Source of the DNA: Annona cherimola
Lineage: Eukaryota; Streptophyta; Magnoliopsida; Magnoliales; Annonaceae
Reading direction: 5' to 3'
Assembly (NCBI GenBank): GCA_030490835.1
Contig: CM059971.1
Coordinates: forward strand, 2,860,545 to 2,924,544
Length of the DNA stretch: 64,000 nucleotides
Shown here: one piece after another, positions 41,701-54,260 of the stretch
Layout of the letters: every line of letters starts with the position of its first letter
How positions within the stretch are numbered: position 1 is the first letter of the stretch
Translations under genes and position numbers: made by a program
Notes under the pieces: generated by a model
Databases searched by the model: none
What the model saw: the letters and a program-made list of their open reading frames with translations, nothing else
What the model was told of the DNA's origin: nothing

Positions 41701-44700
41701 CGCACATTTTTTGTATATGTTGTTCTTTAACCGCCCAATGTTCTGCCCATAAAGCAAAGCAGATCTACTCGTGGTCTTATAAAATTTTTCTTTTAGTTTA
41801 ATTGGAACTCGACAGTCACATAAAAATTTCAACACACTTTGTCATTTCTTCCATCCTACTTGAATTCTATGTATTATATTTTTCTCAATTTTCCCGTTCT
41901 CTTGAACTATTGATCCTAGATACCGGAAGTGATTAGTTCTTGTTACTACTTGATCTAAAATCTTAATTGGTTCCTTATTCGGGTTTTCACTATTATTAAA
42001 ATTGCATTTCATATATTTAATTTTTGTGCGATTAATTCTAAAACCATTAGATTCTAAAGCATCTACCAACCTATTTAATTTTAAATTTAGTCATTCTTTA
42101 GTTTCATCTATTAGAGCTATGTCATCTGCAAATAACATATACCAAGATACTTCTTCTTGGAGATGCCTAGTAGTTTCATCTATTATTAAGGTAAAAAGGT
42201 AAGGATTCGAGGTTGAGCCTTGATATAAACCTATTTTAACTGGAAAAATATTAGCATCCCCACTAATGATCCTCACATTTGTAACAGCCCCTTCGTACAT
42301 ATCTTTAATAAAATCGATGTACCTGTTATTAATTCCTTTCTTTTTCATCACTTGCCATATTAACTTTCTTGGTACTCGATCAAGTACTTTTTCTAAATCA
42401 ATTAAAATCATAAGTTCTTTTTCTTCTCCCTGTACTTTTCAAATAGTTGTCTAAATAAAGAAATAACTTCAGTGGTTGATCTTCCTAGCATAAAACCAAA
42501 TTTATTTTCAAATACATTTGTTTTCCATCTTAGTCTATGTTCAATTAATCTTTCCCATAATTTCATAGTACAACTCATTAGTTTTATTCTACAACAATTT
42601 GCACAATTTTGAATATCTCCCTTATTTTTATAAATTGGAACGATAATATTTTTCCTCCATTCACTTGGCATTAACTTTGTTTTTATAATCTTATTAAATA
42701 AATTTGTTAACCATGTTGCACCTACATCTCCAATGCACTTCCATGCCTTAATTGGTATATTATCTGGGCCTAAGACTTTTCCTGTTTTCATTTTCCTTAG
42801 AGCTTCCTATACTTCAGATATTCGAATTTTTGGAAAATATCTGATATTCCTATTTTCTTCTATATTTAAACTAGAATCTAATGTTAAATGTTCGTGTCGG
42901 GTATCATTTAGTAAACTATAGAAATAAGTTTTCCATCTTTCTTTAAAATCATCATCTTTGACTAGAACTCTTTAATCTTCACTTTTAATACATCTAAAGT
43001 GTGTTAAATCGTTGCATTTATTTTCTCTTAATTTAGCCAACTTAAAAATATCATTTTCACCTTGTTTAGTTCCTAATCTGTCATATAAGTTGTCATAAGC
43101 TTTCTTTAACAACGCTAATAATTTTTTTTTAATAGCTTTTTTTGATAATTTGTATTGTTGTAAGTTCATACCATTTTTATTTCTCTGCCATGTTTTAAAC
43201 TTTTTTTGTTTAACATTTATAGCTTTTTGAATATCCTCATTCCGCCACCAAGTTTCCTTATGTGAGGATCTACGATTTTTATATATACGTACAATACTTT
43301 GTCCTACTTCTTTTATGTTAGTTGTCGCCTTATTCCACAATGATTCTACTCCATCTTCTTGTGTCCCATTTTCCTTATTCTATCATTTTTTTATTAAAAA
43401 GTTTCTTGTTATTTCCCTTTAAATTCCATAATTTAATTTTTGGAATTATATTGCCTTTAGTTTTTGTCGACTCTTTTTGTGTATATATATCCATCACTAA
43501 TAATCTATGCTCATAGCTAAACTCTCACTTGGGATAACCTTACAATAAATTAAAAGGAATTTATCCAATTTTCTTATAAGTAAGAAATCTATTTGGCTAC
43601 AATTGATCCCACTCTTGAAAGTTATTAAGTATTTATCTCGTTTTTGAAATAAGGTATTTGCTATAACCAAATCATATGCTATAGCAAAATCCAAAATGAC
43701 ATTCCCCATTTCATTCCTTATTCCAAAGCCGAAACCTCCATGACTTTCCTTATATCCTACATTCTCCTTTTCTACATGTCCATTTAAATCTCCACCTATC
43801 ACAATCTTTTCCTGGTTAAGTACCCTTTGCATTACACTATCTAAGTCATCCTAAATTTGTTTCTTGATTCTATCATCTAATCCTACTTATGGTGCATAAG
43901 CACTAATCACATTTATGACCTCTACACCTAATACAAGTTTTATTTGAATAATTCTATCATTTACTATATTGACATCTACAATTTCATTTATAAATTTGTT
44001 ATCTACTATTATCCCTACATCAATTCTATATCCTTTCCTATATACCATAATTTGAATCTATTAATCTCTTTAGTCTTCTCTGCTTTCCATCTAGTCTCTT
44101 GAAGGCATGCTATATTAATTCTTCTCCTTCTCATAACATTTACTACTTTCATACTTTTCCCTGAAAGAATCCCAATATTCCATAAGGCAACACAGACCTT
44201 GTGTTTTGGTACCACCTTCTTCCCTAAACCATGTCCACAAAAGCATGGGAACCTTTGCCGACTTCTCGCCACAACCGGACGTTGTTGTGGCGTGTTGCTT
44301 CCTGGGAGATGCCCTAGAAACCCTTGCTTGTTTCTCATTACATCCAGGCTCCGATGTAGTGCATTGCTTCTGGAGAAATGCCCTAGCAACCCTTACTCAT
44401 TTCTCACTACAGCTGGACTCCGCTGCAGCACGTCGCTTACAGAGGACGCCCTAACATTAACAACTTTTAGTATATTTTTAGAATTCGTAAGAGATGCGGT
44501 GGTGATTTTTAATAGCATTGGTTGCCAGCCTGATATGCCAACCCTCGTTTTTCTAGGCTTGGGACCGACAGTAAGATAAAAACTCTTACTGGCAAGGTTA
44601 TCGCCAATGCTTGTAGATTAGTTATATTAGATGTTTCTCAACCTTTTATGCAATATAAAATCTGTAAGCAGCACTTTACATAAGCTATTTACTTGTTTAC

Positions 44701-47700
44701 GGAGGAAGACACCTGACAGCTAGCAACAAATTGGTGACCTTGTGAAAATATTTAAATGTAGTAGCATGGAAGAAGTGTATGCATTTGGTATTAGATGAGA
44801 TATTAAATTTTTTAACTAATTCAAATATTAAAATCATCTTGAAAAATTCGTAATTAACTGATCACTGAGTAGAGTTCAGCCCTTCAGATTCCATTATCCG
44901 CTTAAGTGGTTGCTCAAAAAACCATTGAGTAATGCATATCAAAATTTTTAGAAGAGTTGCAAGTATCTTAAATTTCACGGGGATGCAAAAATAGAGGCGT
45001 GCTTGGGAAGTGATAAAATTTTTGAAAGAAAAGTTTTTGGTATAAAAGTTCTTAAAATAGGAGAAAATGATATGATGTAATAATGGTAATGATAATGATA
45101 AAAGAGAATAAAATTAAAATAAATAGGCTAGTTGTATGGAGAGTTATGTAGAAATGATTAAAAAGTAGGTAATTATATAGGAAAGGTAGCTGTGAAGAGT
45201 GAAAATTTTTAAATGCATCCAAAAACACCCTTAGTAAAATGTCAAAATAAAAAACGTTTCGAAAATATACAAGGTTGCAAACGAAAAGGAACAATAAGAT
45301 ATTATCTGCATGGGTTACATAGGAGCAGGTCTCTGTGTGTATAGATAAGTTGCTCGTTAAAAAATAAAAAAGCTGACTCAATGCATAGAGCTCCAATAAT
45401 ACATGGGTCATGGGAGGGGCGTCCATGTACACAACCCTTGTTTAACAAAGATGCCGTTTCCTATGACTAGAACCTGTGACCTCCAGTCATAAAGACCAGA
45501 CCAATTTTTTAATCCACACTAGTACTTCTCTTAAAGATTATCTGTGATCTCAGATGGCTTTAATCAAATTCATCCAAATCATATGTTGTTTCTTATCTAA
45601 GTAGGGTTAGATCCTGTTGCACCATTCTTATTGATTTTAGATTTTTTCTTACATGTAGCTTCCTTTTCAAGTTCCCCAGTTTTTAACAACAGTTCTAGTC
45701 AGACTCGTACAAAAACACAGCAAAGAAGGGAAAGGATTTATATGTTGGGTCCCAATCGTACATAACCGGTTCCATAAATTCTACCTCCCCACTTGGGGCC
45801 CACCCCTGACTATGAAATTGATATCCAACTGGTCATATTCTAGAACATCGTTTGGTGCATCACGATAACAGAAATAACAGCAATCAGAGTTTTGGATGGT
45901 CCATACCTGCTTTAAAAATATATATAATCATAACATATTGGAATGTCACGATAATTTATAAAATCATTCATCAACATAGGAAGACCATTTTTTAGAAGTT
46001 TAAATGTCGAATTAACAACTTTTAAATTAGTGCGTAATAAAACAATTTTATTACATTGATTTTACACTTTTATTAGTTGGGGCTTATGCACATCTCTGAT
46101 TGGTTTGAAACTCAGTTTCCTAATTAGACATAATTTCAGATGCAATGAGTGGAATGGATTTCATTTAATCATTAGAACGTCTCTGTTTGCAGGAAAGTAT
46201 TATGCACATCTCTGGTTTGGTTCCATACGTAGAATAACAAAATATGAGAACATCTGAAACAGCTATAAGAACAAAATTGGTAAGAGAATAAATTTCATTT
46301 TTGCAGATCAGACCTCTACGACAGACTGGGAATTGATTGCCATTAGATCATAGATAAGGTATCTTCTTTCCTGCACTTGTGTTGTTGGCATTGTGTCAAT
46401 CACCATCTCACCATCGAGTAATGTTAGGTGATGAGTGCGATCACCGTGATGACCCTTGAAGAAATTAAAACAAAAAAAAATATAGAAGGTAAGAACATGA
46501 CTAATGTGTGAGAAGAAAATAAAGGGAAAAAGTAAGAAACATAGCTAATATTTGAGAAGAAAAATAAAGAACATTACAAGCTTTGAGGTGAAAAATATAT
46601 ATTTCAGATTGTTGAACAACATAAAACCTAATTGAACGAGAGAAGAAGTCAGGACGTTGAACAAACATAAACCCTAGCAGAAGCAGAATGGACCTCATTT
46701 GTAGGTTTCATAGGAAATCGCATCTGAACCCTCCTGAAGTTGAAATTTCTATCAATCAAATAACATCCATCTGAAGTTATAAGCATCATGTATCTGGTCC
46801 CATCAGCTTTCCATGTAGCATAATAATACCTCTGTTTCAACAGTTGCAAATTCTCCCTAAATTACAAACATGTACAGGAAAAAAACAAGTAAAATTTCAT
46901 AGCAATTCAGAGAAAAGAAAATATAAATATATGGTGTAAGGATGCCAATGTCATGAATTAAGCAGACATCAGAAATTTAAGACTGAATTACAGTATGATG
47001 GGCTGACTAGACAAACGTATACGGTGATAAACTCATTGGAGATCATGGATTAAAAAAACAAACAGACTTCAGATTCAAAACAAAGGATACTGCAATTAAA
47101 TTACAAGCATCTAACATTCACAGAAAAAAAGGAGTTAACTAGTTTAAATGGCCATATTTTAGCTACAATTTCCTTGTGCAAGGGCCTTAAAACATGTAAT
47201 TGTTTCATGATGTAATGACCCATTCCCCTGCAGTTTTGTAGCTCAAAAATTAAAATTTCAATTTTTCATCACTAAAATTCCCATGAATGTTATTAAAAGG
47301 GATAGCATGTGAACTCATCATCATTCTCTACCCTAAGGCTTGATAGCATTCATATCCAATGCTCTTTCCCACAGCCATTCCTCCCAACTTGACATCCTCT
47401 TTTGACCTATAAATTCAGAATTTGTTGCAACATCCCAGTATTTGCATCCACGAAAAATAAATTATTATCATGGTTATTTTATGTGGTCTAACTTTATTTT
47501 GATGTATTCATCACATCTATTTAAAGGCAGGCTCATAACTTTGGTATAAGTACCATCCATCCTCAACAACTACAATCATTCGGCACATTCTATAAGTTGC
47601 ATTTCAACTTCCCAATACATGGCTCATGGAAGGGTGAATTATTGTCGTGGTTATCTCATAATATGGCCAATGATTCAATAAAACCAGATTGCACTTGTTT

Positions 47701-49219
47701 ATTTTAATTTTTTAACCCAAGTTTGAACCATTTACTTTGTTTAACACCATTTGTTTATCACGTTGCCAAAAACTGCTTTGACCGGAAACTAATATTCTCC
47801 AAAAATTTAGCATCTTTTGAGAGTGAATATAAAAATCAAAATGTATATATAGAAACGGTATATTATAGCACTGTCCTACATGCATGCATACACACATACA
47901 ACGACAAATACATCAGAAATACTAAATAACAATACTAGTCTTTGGAGGATCATCAGGAAAACATTAAAAAAATCTAATTTCCCAATGAAACTCTAAAGAT
48001 TTTCGAAAAACCATATATAGATTTAACAAGTTTACAAATCCTAAAATATAATTCTGCATATTTAGTTTTAATTTATAACTGCATAAGATTCCCAACTATC
48101 TACTTATTATAGACTTTAACAAAGTCACACTTCCCAAAAAACTAACATCAGTTGAATATTGAACGGTAATTATAATCAAACAATCTGAATGGTAGTTACC
48201 AGTATAAACTAAGAATATAATTCCCATCAGCTTGTAGTTTTGAATCAAACTATATAATAATTTATTGTCATAGAAATTAGCATGAACATGAGTGATCCTC
48301 AGAGAAAATGTACGATGAGTGGGATAAAACAAGATTGATGCATTATTTTTAATGATAAGAGACTCATGAGATAACCCATATCATGAAATTTCAAGAGTAT
48401 CTAATTGAGCAAAGCCCCTGAATGAGACAAATGCGCAAAGTACTTTCCTGGATCATGAGATAAATGTTCCGAAAAATTAATTCCAATTTCATAGCTGGAG
48501 GATTGACCATAATGGATTTCAAATTCAATAAATATAGAGACAGATATGAAGATTCAAATTGTCCAGTTTACACTAGTGAATATAATTATGCAGCAGAATT
48601 CAATCACAGACAGAATCATAAATGCTCAATTGCAGGTAAAAAAGTTAATGAAAACGCATAGAGAAGGTGGAAATTCAACGTTTCTCTTGTAAGAAAACTT
48701 AAAAAAAGATATTAGATGGAATCATAACCCCTCTACTAAAAGCAATAAACCAAAATATACCAATAAAGAAATTTTTATTTTTTAAAATTGTCCCTGGGTG
48801 CAAAAAGGGAAGTAATAAAAACAACCTGTTTAGAGAAACAGGGTGTGATCCAGGAAACTGTGAGTATCCTCTCTTCTGAAAATCAAGCAAGAAAAAACTG
48901 GTGAAGGCATCATATCAAAATAGTCTTCAAGATAAATAATCCGACCATATGTACACTCATCTGGAAGATCACAAAGAGAGAGACAAAAATCAAGATGGCA
49001 GCAAGAGTAAATAAAATTAACAAAATTATGATAAGGCAAAGATGCAGAAAACAATTCCCATGCCCTGGATGCCATAAATGTGCAGGATTAGGTCCTCACT
49101 CCTGCAGGCCACTTAAGTGCACGATAACAGAATTTTCGGAAGTAATCTTGCTGATGATAAGGTATTGCGTTGCCCAGTACATCATCATTCGTCATCACTT
49201 TATTTTCCATCAGCTCCTC
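38771..49219 (-). CDS. mRNA capping enzyme, guanylyltransferase half (copy 1; N-terminal exons not found)
   Basis: The enzyme transfers GMP to the 5' end of nascent mRNA in the nucleus; plant forms fuse an N-terminal RNA triphosphatase to this domain. Ten exons: 49219-49100, 48875-48826, 46856-46694, 46454-46314, 40886-40764, 40648-40550, 40203-40114, 40030-39946, 39805-39675, 38914-38771. They join to 381 codons plus TGA. Motif I TWKADGTRYM has the GMP-accepting Lys at 46810-46808. Motif III is LLDGEMV, IIIa YLIYDLMAI, IV EADGLIF, V LLKWKY, and MRIRTDK is motif VI-like. The intron after 39946 uses a GC donor. Position 40203 encodes Arg where copy 2 has Gly (GWDDPY). No RNA-triphosphatase exons (HCxxGxxRTG) are seen between 49220 and copy 2, so this copy looks 5'-truncated. 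It could be a silent relic with intact frames or a shortened gene. Confidence 0.9.
41377..41396. repeat. Target-site duplication of the LINE, left
   Basis: Identical over 20 bases to 44599-44618. The unduplicated site is visible in unit 2 near 59369-59386 as TTGCCAATGCTTGTGGAT. Confidence 0.95.
41397..44598 (-). mobile_element. Full-length but inactive RTE-clade LINE retrotransposon
   Basis: It is flanked by a perfect direct repeat (ATCGCCAATGCTTGTAGAT plus one further T) at 41377-41396 and 44599-44618. Read on the minus strand, an endonuclease region comes first (ALWNIGILSGK and CLQETRW near 44300-44130; GGDLNGHVEKENVGY near 43800; QIDFLLIRK near 43580). The reverse transcriptase follows (GKVLGPDNIPIKAW at 42780, FIDFIKDMYEGAVTNV-type text near 42310, the catalytic box LFADDIAL near 42120). 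It ends ADPT-stop-like text, GGTGGGGAATGGCTTATG and a (GAT)n tail at 41420-41397. The frame shifts near 42410 and stops occur between the domains, so it cannot be active. It sits in an intron of capping-enzyme copy 1, on the gene's strand. Confidence 0.95.
44599..44618. repeat. Target-site duplication of the LINE, right
   Basis: Right-hand copy of the 20-bp duplication; intron sequence collinear with unit 2 resumes immediately after it. Confidence 0.95.
44995..45231. mobile_element. Tourist-like MITE (family T), unit 1 only
   Basis: Starts AGGCGTGCTTGGG and ends CCAAAAACACCCT, flanked by TAG at 44992-44994 and 45232-45234. Unit 2 shows the empty site GAATTAGTAAAATG near 60143. Paralogous comparison therefore confirms a 3-bp target duplication. 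Confidence 0.92.
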
Positions 49220-51249
49220 CTGCCAACAAATAAAATATTTTTTTCACATGGGCAAATTATACAGCTTAAAACAAAATTTCCCTAAATATTAAGTAAGTCT
49301 TGAGATTAATTTAATGATAAATGCTCTAGAAAGCTACAAGCTACCGAAACAATAGACTGAAAAAGATAAATATTGACGACGAAAGAAACCTCCCGATGCT
49401 AAGAGAAAATGTATTCAGAATTATAACAATTTGGCAGTATGCACAATACAATCACTGGGAATATGCAGAATAAATGTGCAGCTCACATTTACCCTGAGTG
49501 CCCATTTGGTTTTTGGCATCTAGAATGAAAAATGGACATGGTGATGTAGCATAGCCGCATGAAGAAATAAAAAAAAAGAGAAAGGATCCTCCCAAAGGGA
49601 AGGAGAAAAGATGAAGAGAAGAAACCAACTTGAATTTAGGGAAGAATAGAAGAAAATTAAGCAGCAAGAAACTTTTGACTCTATTGAATCTGATGTCAAT
49701 AAAAGCCTAAGACAACGCCTCTATTATAAGAAAGGAAAAAGCTTAATGCAATTCTATAGCGCCCCGACCCACGGGAGCGCGTTACAACGTGGTACCTTCG
49801 CGGATTTTTTGGGCAGTGAAGCTTGTTAATGAAACTTCATTGCTTATATAAGCGGAAGCTTTTCATCACCGATTAGTTGAAAACAATAAGTATAAATCAT
49901 TGCTTATACAAGCGAAAGTTTTTCATTGTTTGCACTCACTGATTAGTTGAAAATAATAAGTATAAAATACTCATTAAACAAGCATTTATAAATAAATAAT
50001 TTTCAAAATCTGTGGCATTAACTGAAATCATAAATTCTTAAAATCTCATTATTCATGTACGATAATGAGATGAATGCACACACATACATTATTCAATGAC
50101 TTATTTCTCATTTTGCTGATGATATTTATCAAGTCATCACTCACCCATATGTTGAACGTACAGACCAAGCCACATCAAAGACGGACTACCTGTCTAATTA
50201 CAACCTTGACAAAGCCTCCTTAATTCACTTTCTATGCACGAGTTTCATTCACACGTGCATCATATGCATTTAAGGCATGAATTGAGTTTCGGCAACTAAA
50301 CATGATAACGGGGTTTCTATATGGAAATCAAGTTATAAAAATATATTTCAAGCACACATTGTTTTTTTCGTAAAAGCCATGCCTAGGTTAATGGTCATCC
50401 CTAAATACATTTATAATGCATATCAATTTTAAAAAATATTTAAATAAAACAAACTCATTAGCAAATAACCTTTCTTGAATAAAAAGACAAGAACAAATTT
50501 TTCTTACCATAAAATTCTTTTGAACAAAAAGAATCTTGAGTAGCTTGCTTATTTTTTTTCTTTAGCTTCCCTCCATCTTTTCTTTACCCCTTCCTAGCAT
50601 AATCAATAGGAAACAATATCTAAACATATCATTTTCATCATCAAGCATGTCAATCTACATGCCTATTTATTTCCTACTTGCCGCTTTTCTATTGGCCTTT
50701 AATAAGAAATTCCAGCATTTCTTTGCTTGAAATTCTTATTTCAATATAATTCATCCTACACTTGATCAAACATCGAATCTTACTCTAGACTTTCGAATAT
50801 GGAGTTCATCTTGAATGCATCATAAAATTAGATTTCATAAGCCCAAATGCTCAAAAATAATCTTTTATAAACATAGATCAATTTGAAAACTCATAAACTA
50901 TATAAGCTATCTTAGTCTTTTAATCATTCTGTAAATAAAATATTCTTAATTAGTCTTATACATTTTGTATATATTGCATTTAAATAACTCATATAAAGGG
51001 CACGAGATCTTCTTACGCATATATAACAAGTTTATTAACAAAAATCTCATCACATAGACTAATTTATACAAAATCTTAACCCGTTTAAGATAGATGACAA
51101 GAAATCATCCTCATCAAACATAACTCAAATTCTATTACATATATAAAAAAATATCTTCTTCATGACTTACAAATTCATTTATTCCAAAAATTGAATGACT
51201 CAAACTCATATCATATATATTACTTATTATATTTATGTGATCACATCGA
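49220..51249. other. Upstream flank of capping-enzyme copy 1; no gene recognised
   Basis: If copy 1 had N-terminal exons they should lie here, but no triphosphatase motif is visible on the minus strand. Positions 49755-49800 are GC-rich (GCGCCCCGACCCACGGGAGC). Positions 49838-49975 hold a diverged tandem pair of CATTGCTTATA.AAGCG followed by GATTAGTTGAAAA. The remainder to 51249 is AT-rich with no supported feature. Confidence 0.5.
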
Positions 51250-51595
51250 AAAACTCATTTACAATATTTTTTCCGTCCTTTTTTCATAGACTTGTTTATC
51301 CAAGTATATTTAATATATAAACTAAGTTTTATCATTTTTAAATATGTGTATGTATTTTTTGAAATTTTTAAACATCTGTGTATTTACGCATTTAAAATAC
51401 CCATATCTTTAAAAATATTTAAAAAATATATACATATATCTAAAAATAGTAAAACTTGATTTATATATTAAATACACTTAGATAAACAAGTGTTGGATGA
51501 AAAAAATAAAAATCAATATTATAAATAGTTTTTTGAGGTGGGCTAAGAGAGACATCTAGTAGCCTAGGCTAACAGGACCGCTTCTCTTTTTTCAA
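51250..51595. mobile_element. Foldback MITE (family D), second copy
   Basis: The inverted right end GAAGCGGTCCTGTTAGCCTAGG matches the left end of the copy at 11293. The interior AAGTATATTTAATATATAAA and its inverse are shared. The left tip is eroded. Confidence 0.6.
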
Positions 51596-51719
51596 TTCTA
51601 ATATCATTTCTCATTTTCTAGTAAAGCCCTTCCCTCGAATCTTTTCATTCCATCCCTTTCATGCATTGGGCTTATTGCACAAAGCTGTCAAATATTAGTG
51701 ATATATTCAAGCACGGACT

Positions 51720-52048
51720 CCAGTCCTATGCACTTGGGTTCAATGTATCTGGGTGCATATACTTATTTTTTAATATTTTTTGAAAAGTTTCTTACACAAT
51801 CGTTCATCTAAGTGTATTTAACACGTGTATTAATTTTATCATTTTTGCAGATTTTTAGATATTTTTTTCGGATTTTTAAAATTAAATACGTAAAAATCTT
51901 TAAAAATGGTAAAAATTAATACACATGTTAAATACACTTAGATTAACAGTTGTGTAAAAAAAAATTTAATTTTTTTTAAAAAACTGGATGAAGTACACCC
52001 GGGTGAATTGATAGTCAATGCACCTAGGTGCCGACTAAAACCTTTCAA
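51720..52048. mobile_element. Foldback MITE (family C), between the two units
   Basis: Self-complementary arms: GGGTGCATATACTTATTTTT with GTGTATTTAACACGTGTATT on the left, and AATACACATGTTAAATACAC with CAATGCACCTAGGTGCC on the right. Other family members are at 35650 (half), 53387 and 59580. Unit 2 starts about 90 bases further right. Confidence 0.65.
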
Positions 52049-52139
52049 GCAGAGTCCCACCGCAGTTGAGGTAGTGAGCTGCTTCGCTGCATTTGGAAAG
52101 ATGCGTCATACACTCATAGTCAATGAGAGGCATCTGGTT

Positions 52140-52440
52140 CGATTTGTCAGAATGTAAACCGGTTGCTTTCCGTTCACGGCAATTGAAAAATGCTTCATGT
52201 AACCATTGAAATAATTCTGTCCTTCTGCTGATTTATCATATCATAAGGCTACTCCAAAGATGCTTGTTTATGATAATTTACTGCGAGAAAAGGAGTAAGT
52301 ATTTTGTCATAACTGTTCAATCTACATATTGTATCCAAAGAAATCACATCTCTGAAGATTTTATAATCTATAATAGACTTTGCACCAGCCCCAAAAATAT
52401 CTGTAATCTGTTTATTCTCATCCTTATTGAACATTTATCA
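52140..52440 (-). pseudogene. FAR1/FHY3-type (MULE transposase-derived) remnant, unit 2
   Basis: On the minus strand FNKDENKQITDIFGAGAKS leads into DYKIFRDVISLDT and then TPFLAVNYHKQASL, the expected order at the start of the FAR1 MULE domain (FGDV..FDTTY, then PFAPFVGVNHHGQ). Near 52150-52220 ELFQWLHEAFFNC matches the ESFEWLFETFL block. There is no start, no zinc-finger part and no complete frame. This copy is better preserved around TPFLAVN than unit 1. Confidence 0.8.
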
Positions 52441-52960
52441 CTCCATCTAAGCATGTCTTTGATGGTGTTACAACTAATGCTTCTATAAATTTTTTTTGTG
52501 TAACTTTCTTCATTTTTTATGTCTCAACTCTCCAAGGGTGATGAAAAATTCCATCAATCTTTTAAATTTAATATCATTTACATTATCCTAAAGATGCTTC
52601 CATTTATCTAGTATCATTATAGATGACTCATCTACAAATACGTAAAATCAACTTAATAAATGGTTCAAAGCAAGATACTAATTTTAAAGTAGTATTTTCA
52701 ATATTTAAACAATCTAAAATATCATTATTATATGGATATATGAATTTACAAACTATAATTACATTCTCATATGGAATACATTTAAACATTTTCCTAACTG
52801 ACACATAAATATATCTATTTTTAAGTAAATGTGGCGCATCCACATTTAATTTCTTATCTAAACTAATGACGTTGAATAAAATGCATTCAATTAAATTTCA
52901 CATCAATTAATATTAAAACGTAAAGAGGGTTTCAAGGAACTGCTTTTACGTAATCCATAC
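52441..52960. repeat. Repeat family R copy, unit 2
   Basis: Collinear with the outer family R copy in unit 1 (36740 onward) but without the second nested copy. Confidence 0.6.
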
Positions 52961-53059
52961 AACTTCGTGTTTACATTTTGCCTCAAATCTGCATCCAATC
53001 ATATTTCCATTTGTTTCGCATTTGCTCGACAATTTATGCAATAAATTGCACAACAAAAA

Positions 53060-53307
53060 GCAACCTTAGGATTTCTTATTTTATGCGAAGTGACAAAACT
53101 TTTAAATGAAAATTTTTGAAAGGAAAGAAAATTATATAACATAATAAAAATAATTATGAGTAAAGAGAATAAAATTAAAAAAAATTAATTAATCATATTA
53201 GCGAAGAAATGATTAAAAAGTAACTTGTAAGAACAAATGTGAAAAAATGATGAAAAAATAAAATATTGGTGGAGAAAGAAAAGTTTTAAATTGAAAAATT
53301 TTAGTTT
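53060..53307. mobile_element. Tourist-like MITE (family T), unit 2
   Basis: Counterpart of 37861-38133, with the same interior order and similar decay. Confidence 0.65.
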
Positions 53308-53386
53308 GATTTCATCAATGAATTCACAACCAATCTCTTCCCATTCCACAACTTTTCATACTTAATCATCGTGATCTGTTATCTTC

Positions 53387-53701
53387 GGATCGCGATTTCC
53401 TGCACTCGGGTGCATTAAACCCATTTTAACCTATTTTTTAAATTTTTTTAAAATTTTTTTTATGCATGTATTAATTTAAGTGTATTTAACATGTGTACCA
53501 ATTGTTACCAATTTTGAAGAATTTTAGATATTTATTTTTGATTTTTGAAAATCAGTGGCATTTTAGGTAATTTTAATATTCCAAAAATGGTAAAAATTAA
53601 TATACACAGTTAGATTAACACTTTTATAAAAAAAAAAAGGTTTTTTAATGCACCCTGTTGCACTGAAGCTCAGTGCACCTCAGTACAGGAGATCGCAATC
53701 C
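53387..53701. mobile_element. Mutator-like MITE (family C), unit 2 only
   Basis: The ends GGATCGCGATTTCCTG and, inverted, GGATTGCGATCTCCTG match at 14 of 16 bases. A perfect 9-bp duplication GTTATCTTC lies at 53378-53386 and 53702-53710. Unit 1 has the single site TTTATCTTC at 38219-38227. The interior is self-complementary around AAGTGTATTTAACATGTGTA. A 9-bp target duplication supports a Mutator-type origin. Confidence 0.92.
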
Positions 53702-54260
53702 GTTATCTTCATTAAGCGTTGCTGCTGTTTATCATACATGTTAACGAACTTTGCCTGAAAAGAAACATTGATGATTTTTAATTAGACTCGACGTAAATGG
53801 GGGCCTATGGGCTTGATCAAACTTTAAAAAAGTCATCCAACTTGGCTTACCGGGCTTAACCTGGGTTGAGAGGTTATTCAATTTGAATTGTATGGAGACA
53901 AAGCTCACCCAATATTTTTGAATTGCATGACAAGGAAAAGAAGATGCTGCACTTGTGCTTTGTGAAGAAAGAAAAATTCTAAACGTTGATACCTTAATCT
54001 TACAGATAATGAATACAAAATATTGAGGGCATGAGACATCTGGGCATGAAATATTATAGCTGATGGCAGAATAACCTCCCATCCAACGCATGACTTACAA
54101 ACTACTGGAAACCTATAAGATGCATGGATCTGGCATATACAGTTGTCATTACAAGAACAAACTCGCAATGTATCCCATGATGCTAAATTCCAGCCTCATC
54201 CACATCTAACCTGTGAAAATGGTTTATCTGTGAGTGCTTGAGGATCGCGCACTGGAATCC

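Larger units (their letters stand above)
35815..49100. repeat. Tandem-duplicated unit 1
   Basis: Collinear with 52140-64000: FAR1 remnant, family R repeats, capping-enzyme exons and introns match in the same order and orientation. It contains unit-specific insertions (LINE at 41397, MITE at 44995, MITE at 36339). The end given is the last position with a visible counterpart; the true end is hidden by the window edge. Confidence 0.95.

Noticed and set aside
44199..44579. Plus-strand open frames of 82-126 codons
   Set aside because: They lie on the strand opposite the LINE 5' region and show no domain.
45450..45530. Possible SINE remnant (minus strand, GGAGGTCACAGGTTC) and its unit 2 counterpart near 60395
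   Set aside because: Only a box B-like motif is present; no box A or target duplication could be seen.
49452..49667. Possible further 5' exon of capping-enzyme copy 1 (text DAKNQMGTQG after an acceptor-like CTAG)
   Set aside because: The short stretch does not match family sequence convincingly and the phase cannot be verified.
49755..50300. Possible LTR suggested by the GC-rich CGCCCCGACCC block
   Set aside because: No paired LTR, primer-binding site, polypurine tract or gag-pol text was found in the window.
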